In this document: positions 25,097 through 32,748 of the stretch, one piece after another | How the letters are laid out: every line of letters begins with the position of its first letter | How positions within the stretch are numbered: position 1 is the first letter of the stretch | Assembly (NCBI GenBank): GCA_004556975.1 | Contig: SFFD01000007.1 | Location: 1-57,815 of the forward strand | DNA length: 57,815 nucleotides | Origin: Oscillospiraceae bacterium | GTDB taxonomy: Bacteria; Bacillota; Clostridia; Oscillospirales; Ruminococcaceae | Reading direction: 5' to 3' | Notes under the pieces: model-generated | Told to the model about the DNA's origin: nothing | What the model saw: only the letters and a program-made list of their open reading frames with translations | Database searches by the model: none | Translations under genes and position numbers: made by a program

Positions 25097-26422
25097 ATGA
25101 AAGCAGCTTTTTATACATTGGGTTGTAAGGTCAACCAATATGAAACACAGATTATGGAGCAGGCTTTTCAAAAGGCCGGCTTTGAGATAGTTGACGCGGA
25201 ATCTTCGGCGGATGTTTATGTTGTCAATTCCTGCACAGTAACCGGCGTAGGCGATAAAAAGTCCCGCCAAATGCTCAGGCATTTCCGCCGCAGGAATCCT
25301 AATGCCGTAATTGCGCTTACCGGCTGTTATCCCCAGGCTTTTCCGGATAAGGCTTCCGCTTTTGTGGAGGCGGACGTTGTTACTGGAACGGCAGACCGCG
25401 CCCAGCTTTTGCCTGCGGTTCTTGACGCCCTTGACGGTAAGCGCGTGGTTCATGTTTCTCCGCACAGCGAAGGCGAGGGCTTTGAGCCAATGCAGGCGGA
25501 AGGTATGCTTGACCGCACGCGCGCCTTCGTAAAAATTGAGGATGGCTGCGACAACAGCTGTTCCTATTGCATAATTCCAAAGGCGCGCGGACATGTTCGC
25601 TCAAAGCCGCTTAAGGATCTGGAGCGGGAGCTTGAAAGTCTTGTTTCAAAGGGTTATAACGAAGTTGTTCTTTCGGGAATAAATCTTCCTTTTTACGGCC
25701 GTGATATCGGAATATCTCTTATTGACGCCGTTGAGCTTGCGTGCGATATTGTTCCGCGGGTTCGTTTAAGCTCGCTTGAACCGGAGCTTTTAAAGCGGGA
25801 GGATATTGAACGCCTTGCAAAGCTTGCGGAATTTTGCCCGCAGTTTCACCTTTCGCTTCAAAGCGGATGCGACCGCACTCTTGCGGCAATGCGCCGGCGC
25901 TATAATACGAACACATATCGCGAGGTAGTGAAGAATATTCGGGAGTTTTTCCCCGACGGCGCCGTTACCACCGATATAATTGTCGGTTTCCCCGGAGAAA
26001 CTGAAGAGGACTTTGAGGAAAGCTGCGCTTTTATCGAAGAAATCGGTTTTGCAAAGGTGCATATTTTCCCGTATTCCCGCAGAACAGGGACGGATGCCGC
26101 CGTTATGCCTGACCAGGTGCCCAATTCCGTAAAAACAAAGCGGTGCTCAAAAATGGCGCAGAGAGCAGAGGCTGTGCGTGCTCAATTTCTTGAGCAGCAG
26201 GTGGGAAATACAGAGTCCGTGCTCATCGAATCTGAGATTAAGAACGGAATGATGCAGGGCTATACCATGAATTATACTCCGGTGGCGCTTCCTGCGGTGA
26301 AAGGACTTCTTTGCACCGTACAGGATGTGGTGATAACCGGAGTTTCCGGCGACTGCTGCATCGGAAGAATAAAAAATCCTCCCGTAGGTTATGACCCTAT
26401 GGGCATGTTCGGAGAAAAATAA
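25097..26422 (+). CDS. mtaB: tRNA (N6-threonylcarbamoyladenosine(37)-C2)-methylthiotransferase MtaB
   Basis: A 441-residue methylthiotransferase. The N-terminal UPF0004 domain has three cysteines (GCKVNQYE, NSCTVT, TGCYPQ). The radical SAM domain has CDNSCSYCIIPKARG. A TRAM-like domain closes the protein. MtaB adds a methylthio group to t6A37 in tRNAs reading ANN codons. The VNQYE start and the length fit MtaB better than MiaB or RimO. The ATG follows GGGAGG. It overlaps the chromate-transporter gene by one base. Confidence 0.93.
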   Translation: MKAAFYTLGCKVNQYETQIMEQAFQKAGFEIVDAESSADVYVVNSCTVTGVGDKKSRQMLRHFRRRNPNAVIALTGCYPQAFPDKASAFVEADVVTGTADRAQLLPAVLDALDGKRVVHVSPHSEGEGFEPMQAEGMLDRTRAFVKIEDGCDNSCSYCIIPKARGHVRSKPLKDLERELESLVSKGYNEVVLSGINLPFYGRDIGISLIDAVELACDIVPRVRLSSLEPELLKREDIERLAKLAEFCPQFHLSLQSGCDRTLAAMRRRYNTNTYREVVKNIREFFPDGAVTTDIIVGFPGETEEDFEESCAFIEEIGFAKVHIFPYSRRTGTDAAVMPDQVPNSVKTKRCSKMAQRAEAVRAQFLEQQVGNTESVLIESEIKNGMMQGYTMNYTPVALPAVKGLLCTVQDVVITGVSGDCCIGRIKNPPVGYDPMGMFGEK

Positions 26423-26976
26423 TGAGCATTTATTTGCAACTTTTTATTTCTTTTTTTAAACTGGGGCTGCTTATGTTCGGCGGTGGCTATGCCATGCTTC
26501 CCTTGCTTGAGCACGAGATAGTCGACAAAAAAGGTTGGATAAACAATGAAGAGCTTCTTGATATGTATGCTCTTGCCCAGTGCACCCCCGGCGTTATTGC
26601 GGTAAACACTGCCACAAAAACGGGATATAAAATAAAGGGAGTTTTGGGAGCGGTCTGCTCTACGGTCGGCGTTGTAATGCCGTCCCTTATAATAGTAGTT
26701 ATAATATCAACGATGCTTGAAAGCTTTGCGGCAATAAAAGAAGTGCAAAGCGTCCTTTCGGGAATCCGCGTGGCGGCCTGCGCCATGATGGTAGTAACTT
26801 TGATAAAGCTCGGCAAAGCGGGAATTAAGGACTGGATAGGTGCGGTGATTTTTGCCGCGGTTTTTGCGGCTTCCGTATTTTTCGGTGTTTCTCCGGTTTG
26901 GCTTGTGCTTGCGGCAATTTTTGCGGGAATATTCTCCGGCAGGTCAAAGGAAAAGAGAGGTGAAAACCGTGAATGA
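26422..26976 (+). CDS. Chromate transporter, first half-size subunit
   Basis: A 184-residue ChrA-type short-chain membrane protein. It has the N-terminal signature FKLGLLMFGGGYAMLP and the APGVIAVN-like motif here as CTPGVIAVNTATKTGY. Two such half-size genes in tandem replace the single long ChrA. Real substrates in clostridia are unproven. It is coupled to mtaB (TAATG) and overlaps the second half. Confidence 0.9.
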   Translation: MSIYLQLFISFFKLGLLMFGGGYAMLPLLEHEIVDKKGWINNEELLDMYALAQCTPGVIAVNTATKTGYKIKGVLGAVCSTVGVVMPSLIIVVIISTMLESFAAIKEVQSVLSGIRVAACAMMVVTLIKLGKAGIKDWIGAVIFAAVFAASVFFGVSPVWLVLAAIFAGIFSGRSKEKRGENRE

Positions 26977-27532
26977 TTTTCTTATGATGTGTTGGGAATT
27001 TTTTAAGGCCGGTCTGTTCGCCATAGGGGGCGGAGTGGTAACTCTTCCTTTTTTCAATACGATGGCGGAAAAATATGATTGGTTTACCACGCGTGATGTT
27101 GCCGATATGATAGCCATTTCAGAGGCAACGCCGGGTCCGTTCGGCATAAATATGGCAACCTTTGCCGGTTATAAGGCCTATGGAATAATAGGCTCTGTTG
27201 CAGGGGTTTTCAGCCTTGTGCTGCCAAGCTTTGTTATTATAATTATAGTATCGAAATTTCTTGACAGATTCAGCGAAAACAAATATGTCAAATATGCGTT
27301 TTTCGGTCTTCGCCCCGCGGTTTGCGGGCTTGTGCTCAATGCGTGGATTTCCATTGCAAGGGTTGCGCTTGTTCATCCGGAAAACCTTGCGGCAGGCAAG
27401 CTGCCTGAATTCTTCAATATTCCGGCAATAGTGCTTTTTGCGATAATATTTTTTTGCTCATATAAATTTAAAAAGCTTCCGCCTGCAATTTGGATTGGCG
27501 TCGGGGCTATTTGCGGGCTGCTTTTTCTTTAA
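26969..27532 (+). CDS. Chromate transporter, second half-size subunit
   Basis: A 187-residue partner of the preceding protein, with FFKAGLFAIGGGVVTLPFF and SEATPGPFGINMATFAGY. I place the start at GTG 26969, six bases after GAGAGGTG; it overlaps the upstream gene by eight bases. An in-frame upstream extension reads a shadow of the first subunit. No clear terminator follows. Confidence 0.9.
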   Translation: MNDFLMMCWEFFKAGLFAIGGGVVTLPFFNTMAEKYDWFTTRDVADMIAISEATPGPFGINMATFAGYKAYGIIGSVAGVFSLVLPSFVIIIIVSKFLDRFSENKYVKYAFFGLRPAVCGLVLNAWISIARVALVHPENLAAGKLPEFFNIPAIVLFAIIFFCSYKFKKLPPAIWIGVGAICGLLFL

Positions 27533-27580
27533 AAAAGCAGAAAAATTTTTCTAAAGGACACAAATGCCATGTAAAAACAC

Positions 27581-27607
27581 GAAAAACGGCCTTAATAAGC
27601 CGATTTT
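27581..27607. repeat. Dispersed palindromic repeat, copy 2
   Basis: AAAACGGCCTTAATAAGCCG with a TTTT flank; it can fold as CGGC/GCCG. It is similar to the elements at 21411, 31193 and 31551 and lies just upstream of the tRNA promoter. Confidence 0.35.
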
Positions 27608-27646
27608 GATGGCTTTAAAAAAAATATCAAAATATTAAAAAAAGTG

Positions 27647-27675
27647 TTGACAAAGTTTACTTACTCGTGTATAAT
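27647..27675 (+). promoter_or_regulatory. Consensus promoter of the tRNA-Asp/tRNA-Thr operon
   Basis: A perfect TTGACA at 27647-27652, a 17-base spacer, and a perfect TATAAT at 27670-27675. Transcription should begin about 24 bases before the first tRNA. Confidence 0.9.
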
Positions 27676-27705
27676 AAACAACGTTGATTCGAGAGAGTCA
27701 AATGT

Positions 27706-27782
27706 GGCCCGGTAGTTCAGCTGGTTAGAACGCTAGCCTGTCACGCTAGAGGTCGAGGGTTCGAGCCCCTTCCGGGTCGCCA
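27706..27782 (+). tRNA. tRNA-Asp (anticodon GTC)
   Basis: Acceptor GGCCCGG pairs with CCGGGTC (one G-T). The anticodon arm is CTAGC/GCTAG around CTGTCAC, the T arm is GAGGG/CCCCT around TTCGAGC, and CCA is encoded. The anticodon GTC reads aspartate codons. Confidence 0.95.
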
Positions 27783-27786
27783 CTTT

Positions 27787-27862
27787 GCTGATGTAGCTCA
27801 GTAGGTAGAGCACATCCTTGGTAAGGATGAGGTCATCAGTTCGAATCTGATTATCAGCTCCA
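27787..27862 (+). tRNA. tRNA-Thr (anticodon GGT)
   Basis: Acceptor GCTGATG pairs with TATCAGC. The anticodon arm is CATCC/GGATG around TTGGTAA, a TTCGAAT T loop follows, and CCA is encoded. It lies four bases after tRNA-Asp in the same transcript. Confidence 0.94.
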
Positions 27863-27864
27863 TC

Positions 27865-27889
27865 AAGCCGCTATTTTAGCGGCTTTTTG
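27865..27889 (+). terminator. Terminator of the tRNA operon
   Basis: A nine-bp stem (27865-27873 with 27877-27885), loop TTT, then TTT. Confidence 0.9.
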
Positions 27890-28248
27890 CTATTGATGGA
27901 GCTTTCATATAGATGAACTTCGCCGAAGATTTGCTTTGTGCGGAGTTATTTTTTTGCCAAAATAAAAAAGCTTTGCAAGTGACGCACGGGCGGTAATTGC
28001 CATATATGGCAGTAACAAAGACGGCATAAAATAGTCATACAGGGGCTGCGCTGTGCAGAGCGAGCATGCCCGGCGCACAAACTCTTTTATTGGCGGGGTG
28101 CCTTCACCAAAAGGAAAAGTACCACAAAATTACAGTATTGTAAATACAGAAGCCTTGTATAAAGCAAAATATTTTCTCTTGTATTCCAAAGCAAAAAATG
28201 ATAGACTTAATATGTATAAGAATGTAACCGTATGGGAGGCTGTTTTCT
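27890..28248. other. Intergenic stretch without a recognised feature
   Basis: About 360 bases between the tRNA terminator and the ygfK-like gene. It has a short palindrome (TGCCATATATGGCA, near 28000) and an open frame of 75 codons that runs into the next gene out of frame, with no ribosome binding site or recognisable similarity. The ygfK promoter must lie here, but I cannot place it with confidence. Confidence 0.5.
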
Positions 28249-31182
28249 ATGAGCGATTTGTTGCGACCGCTTTCTTTTGAAAAGCTGATGGCGTTACTGT
28301 TGGAGGAATATTCTGCTGACGGAACGATTTTCGGCGTTAAGAATATTTATAAAGCAGGAAGAAGCCGCCTTCCGATATTCGGAATGAGGATAGAAAATCC
28401 GGTTGGGCCCGCTGCCGGCCCCGTTACTCAGACGGCGCAGGGAATAATTGCCGCATACGCCGCAGGAGCACGCTTTTTTGAGCTGAAAACCGTATTTCCG
28501 GAGCCGGAACCGGCGGAAAAGCCAAGCGCGGCAATCGGCGACAGAACCTTTTCTTCAGAGCACCCGTCAGAGCTTAGCATTGGGGAAGCCTTCGGCGAAT
28601 ATGTAAAGGCGTGGTACGCGCTCAAACTTTTGAGCACCGCTTTTGAACTCGGAGTGCCGGAGGGATTTATATTCAATATGTCCATCGGCGGATGTATTGA
28701 TGACCTCAAATCCGAAAAGATGAACAGCTTCATTGAGGGGCTTAAATCGGCGGAGTATACTTCGGTGTGGCGTGAATGTGAAAACTGGGCGCGTGCACAT
28801 ATGGACGAGCTTGACGGCATTGATAATACATATATTTCAGACATAAGCCCCAACATTTGCATTTCGGCCACTTTTGTTCCCCGCGCGGGGCTTTCCGCCC
28901 GGGAGGTAGAGGCTTGCGCCGAATATCTTATTGAGGAAAAAGGCTTACATACATTCGTGCGCTTAAGCCCGGATATATTGGGCTATTACACAATCCGCGG
29001 AATTCTTGACATAAACGGCTACGACGATGTCGTCATAAGCAAGGAACGCATTGATTCGGAAGCAAGCTATGAAGATATCAAGCCTGCGCTTTCGCGCCTT
29101 CAGTTTAAAGCAGACTCTCACCGCCTTGAATTTGGCGTAAAGGTATGCGACGGTCTTTGTGTGGAAAGTACCGGCGAACGCAGGGTAAAGGAAGGCAAAC
29201 TTACCGGTCGGGCACTGTTCCCGATAGCGTTTTCTCTTGCAGAAAAAATTGCCAACGACTTTGGCGGAGGGCTTCGCATATGCTTTGCGGGCGGCGCGGA
29301 CATATATACGGCAGAAAAGCTTTTCTCTGCCGGAATCTGGCCTGTTACCATGGTTTCGGATATGATTCGCCCGGGAGGGTTAGCCCGTCTTACCCAGGTG
29401 GCAGAGGCAGTTTCAAAATGCGATTATACACAGTTTTCCGGTATTCTTACTTCTGACCTTCCAGATATTGAAAAGGAAGCATATTCCACCGGACGATATA
29501 AGAACAAAGAATGCGCCCGTGTTTGTAAGGCCAAAGGTCCTATTCCGCCGGTTTATTGCGCAAAAGCACAGTGCCGCGCGGTCTGCCCGCTGGGGCAGGA
29601 CATACCGCTGATTATGAGGCTTTTGAAAAACGGAAGAAGTTTGGAGGCGCTTCGCGCAATCTTTGAACGCAACCCCATGCCTTTTACCGTTGAATCACTT
29701 TGTCCGCACCCCTGCGCGGATTCGTGTACGCGCCGTTTTTATGAAGGACCGCTTGATATAAATTCTGAAATTCTTCGCGCCGCAAAAAATGCCTGTTTTG
29801 ACCTTTTGGACGAAACGGAACTTAAATCCCGTGCAGGAGAGCCCATTGCCGTTGTCGGCTGCGGCCCTGCCGGACTTGCTACGGCATGTTTTCTTGCACG
29901 CCAGGGAGCAAATGTTACAATTTTTGATAAAGAACAGCGTCCGGGCGGTTCAGTAATTAAATATGTTCCGAAATTCCGCATAAATGACGCCGATGTGGAA
30001 TGGGACGTTACCCTGATTCAGGCGCTCGGAATCGACATGGAGCTTGATACGGAGATTACTTCCATAAAAGAGCTGCGCGAAAAGGGCTTTGAAAAAGTGG
30101 TTCTCGCCATCGGAGCGGGCACTCAAAGCCATCTTAAGCTTGCTTTCGGAAAATCAGTACCCGCACTTGAATTTTTGGAGGAGTTCCGCAGGGAAGAGCA
30201 GGAAACTCTTGAAGAAAAGTATATAGGAAATCTTATTGTCGTCGGCGGCGGTCATACTGCCGCAGCGGCTGCGCGCTGCGCAAAAAAGCTTTCCACCGTT
30301 GACAGGGTTACCGTTGTGTTTGACCGCCCGCAAAGCGAAATGACCGCTTCGCCCTCCGAAATTGCGGCAATGAAAAAGGAAGGCATATTCATTATGGAAA
30401 ACCTTTCAACAAGCGGAGTCCGCGGCGGCAATCTTTTCTGCCGCAAAACAGCATACGGCGAGCCGGACGAAGAAACCGGCGTGCGCCCGCTTTTGATTAC
30501 CGAGGAGAAAGAAAAAATCCCCACGGATATTGTTATCAATGCGGTGGGTGAGGAATGCGATTCTCCGCTGCTTGACGAGGCGGACGGCCATGTTTATCTT
30601 GTGGGCGATGCGCTTTTTGGGCGCACAGCGGATATTGCGGAGGTGATTGCCGATGCACAGAGGCTTGCGAAAAAGCTTGCCAACGCGCATTTTGACAAAT
30701 ATATGCCGGATAACGAAGCAGAGGACAAATCTTTTATAAAGAACCGCGGCATTCTTTGTATGGACTGCAAGGCCTGCAAAGAGGGCGAACGCTGCCTTGA
30801 ATGTGACACCGTATGCGAATTCTGCGCCGAGTGCTGCCCCAATAGAGCAAATCTTATAGTAACTCTCGCCGACGGCAGCCGCCAGATACTGCATATTGAC
30901 GAATTTTGCGACGAATGCGGCATATGCGGGGATTGCTGCCCCTATGACGGCAAGCCGTACAAAGAAAAGTTTACGCTTTTCCTTGATGAAGAGGATTTTA
31001 AAAAGAGCGAAAATGACGGATTTTTTGTTACGGGAGAGGCAAATAACTGCCGATTCAGAATTGACGGAAAAATGTTTAAATATGACCCGATTAACGGCCC
31101 TATGGGCATGGTTCCGGATGAAATTCGTGAAATGGCAGGAATTATAATGAAAAATTACCCCCGCCTGCTGAAAACAGAGTGA
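28249..31182 (+). CDS. ygfK: YgfK-like FAD/Fe-S oxidoreductase (annotated elsewhere as putative selenate reductase subunit)
   Basis: A 977-residue flavoprotein. The N-terminal 400 residues form a dihydroorotate-dehydrogenase-like barrel (ENPVGPAAGPVTQTAQ). A Cys-rich GltD-type Fe-S segment follows from residue 422 (CARVC, CAKAQCRAVC, CPHPCADSC). Next come an FAD site at about 535 (VVGCGPAGLA) and an NAD(P)H site at about 661 (VVGGGHTAAA). A C-terminal ferredoxin-like domain at about 838-905 has many cysteines (CDECGICGDCCP). E. coli YgfK is about 1030 residues. The family lies in purine/urate-catabolism clusters in gut bacteria; none of those partners is here. The ATG follows GGGAGG. Confidence 0.87.
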   Translation: MSDLLRPLSFEKLMALLLEEYSADGTIFGVKNIYKAGRSRLPIFGMRIENPVGPAAGPVTQTAQGIIAAYAAGARFFELKTVFPEPEPAEKPSAAIGDRTFSSEHPSELSIGEAFGEYVKAWYALKLLSTAFELGVPEGFIFNMSIGGCIDDLKSEKMNSFIEGLKSAEYTSVWRECENWARAHMDELDGIDNTYISDISPNICISATFVPRAGLSAREVEACAEYLIEEKGLHTFVRLSPDILGYYTIRGILDINGYDDVVISKERIDSEASYEDIKPALSRLQFKADSHRLEFGVKVCDGLCVESTGERRVKEGKLTGRALFPIAFSLAEKIANDFGGGLRICFAGGADIYTAEKLFSAGIWPVTMVSDMIRPGGLARLTQVAEAVSKCDYTQFSGILTSDLPDIEKEAYSTGRYKNKECARVCKAKGPIPPVYCAKAQCRAVCPLGQDIPLIMRLLKNGRSLEALRAIFERNPMPFTVESLCPHPCADSCTRRFYEGPLDINSEILRAAKNACFDLLDETELKSRAGEPIAVVGCGPAGLATACFLARQGANVTIFDKEQRPGGSVIKYVPKFRINDADVEWDVTLIQALGIDMELDTEITSIKELREKGFEKVVLAIGAGTQSHLKLAFGKSVPALEFLEEFRREEQETLEEKYIGNLIVVGGGHTAAAAARCAKKLSTVDRVTVVFDRPQSEMTASPSEIAAMKKEGIFIMENLSTSGVRGGNLFCRKTAYGEPDEETGVRPLLITEEKEKIPTDIVINAVGEECDSPLLDEADGHVYLVGDALFGRTADIAEVIADAQRLAKKLANAHFDKYMPDNEAEDKSFIKNRGILCMDCKACKEGERCLECDTVCEFCAECCPNRANLIVTLADGSRQILHIDEFCDECGICGDCCPYDGKPYKEKFTLFLDEEDFKKSENDGFFVTGEANNCRFRIDGKMFKYDPINGPMGMVPDEIREMAGIIMKNYPRLLKTE

Positions 31183-31192
31183 ACGAATACGG

Positions 31193-31220
31193 CTGAAAAA
31201 CCGCATAATTAAGCCAAAAA
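31193..31220. repeat. Dispersed palindromic repeat, copy 3
   Basis: CTGAAAAACCGCATAATTAA followed by GCC. It is nearly identical over 22 bases to copy 4 at 31551 and lies just after the ygfK-like stop codon. Confidence 0.45.
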
Positions 31221-31255
31221 ACGCATTTTGGAAATTTAATGTTACAAATTATTCC

Positions 31256-31294
31256 AAAGAACCGCCTACACACCGAAGGCGGTTCTTTTTTTTG
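31256..31294 (+). terminator. Terminator of the ygfK-like gene
   Basis: A 12-bp stem (31256-31267 with 31277-31288), nine-base loop, then a T run. Confidence 0.92.
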
Positions 31295-31421
31295 CGTATT
31301 CGTGTTATACACAGTATTTTAGATATAAAATATTTATTACATAAAACAAAATATAATTCAAAATAATTATTTTTAATTATAATTAAAAAGAATAGTATTT
31401 TTGAAATATTATAATTTATAC

Positions 31422-31451
31422 TTGACAAAGGTGTATATTATACAGTATACT
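31422..31451 (+). promoter_or_regulatory. padR promoter with palindromic operator
   Basis: TTGACA at 31422-31427 and TATACT at 31446-31451 (18-base spacer). The spacer holds a perfect 13-base palindrome, TGTATATTATACA (31432-31444), next to GTATAC (31445-31450). PadR regulators often bind such TGTAT/ATACA dyads, so autoregulation is likely. The site lies in the A+T-rich gap between ygfK and padR. Confidence 0.7.
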
Positions 31452-31457
31452 CATAGA

Positions 31458-31580
31458 CGGGCAACAATATGTTCCAAACTCTGCTTTTTTCAGACAAAAT
31501 ATCGGGTATGCCGGTTCGCAGGAACCGGCAGGCTGATATTTTTTGTAATACTGAAAAAACGCATAATCAAGCGATTTTTA
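31458..31580 (+). ncRNA. Leader RNA or small RNA with terminator-like hairpin upstream of padR
   Basis: Downstream of the promoter the RNA forms a composite hairpin. An inner stem (31509-31517 with 31522-31530, loop GCAG) sits on an outer stem (31496-31503 with 31535-31542) that runs into a T tract ending at 31544. A flanking segment (31485-31493) can pair with 31551-31559 and would enclose the whole hairpin. Either transcription stops here, giving a small RNA of about 85 bases, or the hairpin attenuates padR. The 3' part (31551-31580) is copy 4 of the dispersed repeat. Confidence 0.45.
31551..31580. repeat. Dispersed palindromic repeat, copy 4
   Basis: CTGAAAAAACGCATAATCAA followed by GCGATTTTTA. 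It ends exactly where the padR Shine-Dalgarno begins (GGAGGTGAGG). Confidence 0.45.
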
Positions 31581-31595
31581 GGAGGTGAGGAAAGC

Positions 31596-31937
31596 TTGAG
31601 CGATGACGATATTATTTCGGGATTTGTGTCTGAACTGCGCCGCGGCACGGTTGTTCTTGGCGTGCTGAATCAGCTTTCCACGCCGAAATACGGATATTCC
31701 CTTGGGCAGGAACTGACGGAAAAGGGCGTTCCGGTGGACGGAAATACGCTTTATCCGCTTTTGCGGCGGCTTGAAAGCCAGGGACTTTTGCAAAGCGAAT
31801 GGGATATGTCGGAGGGAAAACCGCGCAAATACTATGTCCGCACCGCAAAAGGTACAAAGATAAACGAAAAACTAAGGGATTACTGGATTGAAACGGTGGT
31901 CAATATTTCCACCCTGATGAAGGGAGAACAACAGTGA
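31596..31937 (+). CDS. PadR-family transcriptional regulator
   Basis: A 113-residue winged-helix regulator: LRRGTVVLGVLNQLSTPKYG, then YPLLRRLESQGLLQ and KPRKYYVRTAKG (the wing). The PadR fold is complete, with a helical C-terminus for dimerisation. The start is TTG at 31596, five bases after a long GGAGGTGAGG site; upstream in-frame codons belong to the leader. The stop overlaps the start of the rRNA methyltransferase gene by four bases (GTGA). PadR proteins usually repress nearby transport or membrane genes, here perhaps the pseudo-ATPase. Confidence 0.9.
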   Translation: MSDDDIISGFVSELRRGTVVLGVLNQLSTPKYGYSLGQELTEKGVPVDGNTLYPLLRRLESQGLLQSEWDMSEGKPRKYYVRTAKGTKINEKLRDYWIETVVNISTLMKGEQQ

Positions 31938-32716
31938 ATATAAACAAAGAAAAAGAGACGCTTTGCGAAAACGAAGCGGATAAAGATAAAATTGCGGGAA
32001 GAAACGCGGTTATTGAGGCGCTTAAAGCCGGAAGAGAAATTGACCGTATTCTGGTCGCAAAGGGCTGTACGGGTCTCGGTAAACTTTATGCGCTGGCAAA
32101 AGAAGCCGGAGTTCCCGTAAAAGAAACATCCCCGGTAAAAATAGAAGAGATTGCCGCCGGCGCGAATGCCCAGGGAGTAGTCGCTTTTGGGGCGGCGCAT
32201 TCCTATGCAAGCCTTGACGACGTTTTTGCCCTTGCGGACAAACGCGGCGAAAAGCCGTTTATTATAATAGCGGACGGTCTTGAGGACGGACATAACCTCG
32301 GCGCAGTTATAAGAACGGCTGAATGCTGCGGCGCGCATGGGGTAATAATACCAAAGCGACGCAGCGTCGGGCTTAACTATGTTGTTGCAAAAACAAGCGT
32401 GGGCGCGGTGGAATATGTGCCCGTGGTTCGCGTAGCCAACATTCCGGCAACAATTGACGAGCTTAAAGAACGCGGCGTTTGGATTTTCGGCGCGGATATG
32501 GACGGAGTTTCGGTTTGGCAAGAGGATTTTACAGGCAGCATAGGACTTGTTATAGGCGCAGAGGGAAAGGGCGTAAGCCGCCTTGTTAAAGAAAAATGCG
32601 ACTTTATAATTTCACTTCCCATGCGCGGAAAAATTGAATCTCTGAACGCTTCGGTGGCGGCTTCCGTAATGATGTATGAAGCAGCGCGCCAGCGCCTTGG
32701 CATAAAAGCAAGATAA
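31934..32716 (+). CDS. rlmB: 23S rRNA (guanosine-2'-O-)-methyltransferase, RlmB/TrmH family
   Basis: A 260-residue SpoU-type methyltransferase. The N-terminal substrate-binding domain begins at IAGRNAVIEALKAGREIDRI. The SPOUT catalytic domain has DGLEDGHNLGAVIRTAECCG, IGAEGKGVSRLV and SLPMRGKIESLNASVAASVM, the trefoil-knot motifs. It probably methylates the 2'-O of a 23S rRNA guanosine. The start is GTG in a GTGA overlap with padR, and the pseudo-ATPase gene follows after 32 bases. Confidence 0.92.
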   Translation: MNINKEKETLCENEADKDKIAGRNAVIEALKAGREIDRILVAKGCTGLGKLYALAKEAGVPVKETSPVKIEEIAAGANAQGVVAFGAAHSYASLDDVFALADKRGEKPFIIIADGLEDGHNLGAVIRTAECCGAHGVIIPKRRSVGLNYVVAKTSVGAVEYVPVVRVANIPATIDELKERGVWIFGADMDGVSVWQEDFTGSIGLVIGAEGKGVSRLVKEKCDFIISLPMRGKIESLNASVAASVMMYEAARQRLGIKAR

Positions 32717-32748
32717 AGATTTTCAGAATACGGAGAAAGGAGAAAATC

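Noticed and set aside
28100..28140. GGGGTGCC segment considered as part of a TPP riboswitch
   Set aside because: The CTGAGA element and the second conserved arm are absent, and the downstream gene is not thiamine-related.
28053..28280. A 75-codon open frame between the tRNAs and ygfK
   Set aside because: No ribosome binding site, no recognisable family, and its end overlaps the ygfK-like gene in a different frame.
28249..31182. Selenate reductase function for the ygfK-like protein
   Set aside because: There is no molybdopterin-binding domain here, and the name is historical; only the FAD/Fe-S oxidoreductase architecture is supported.
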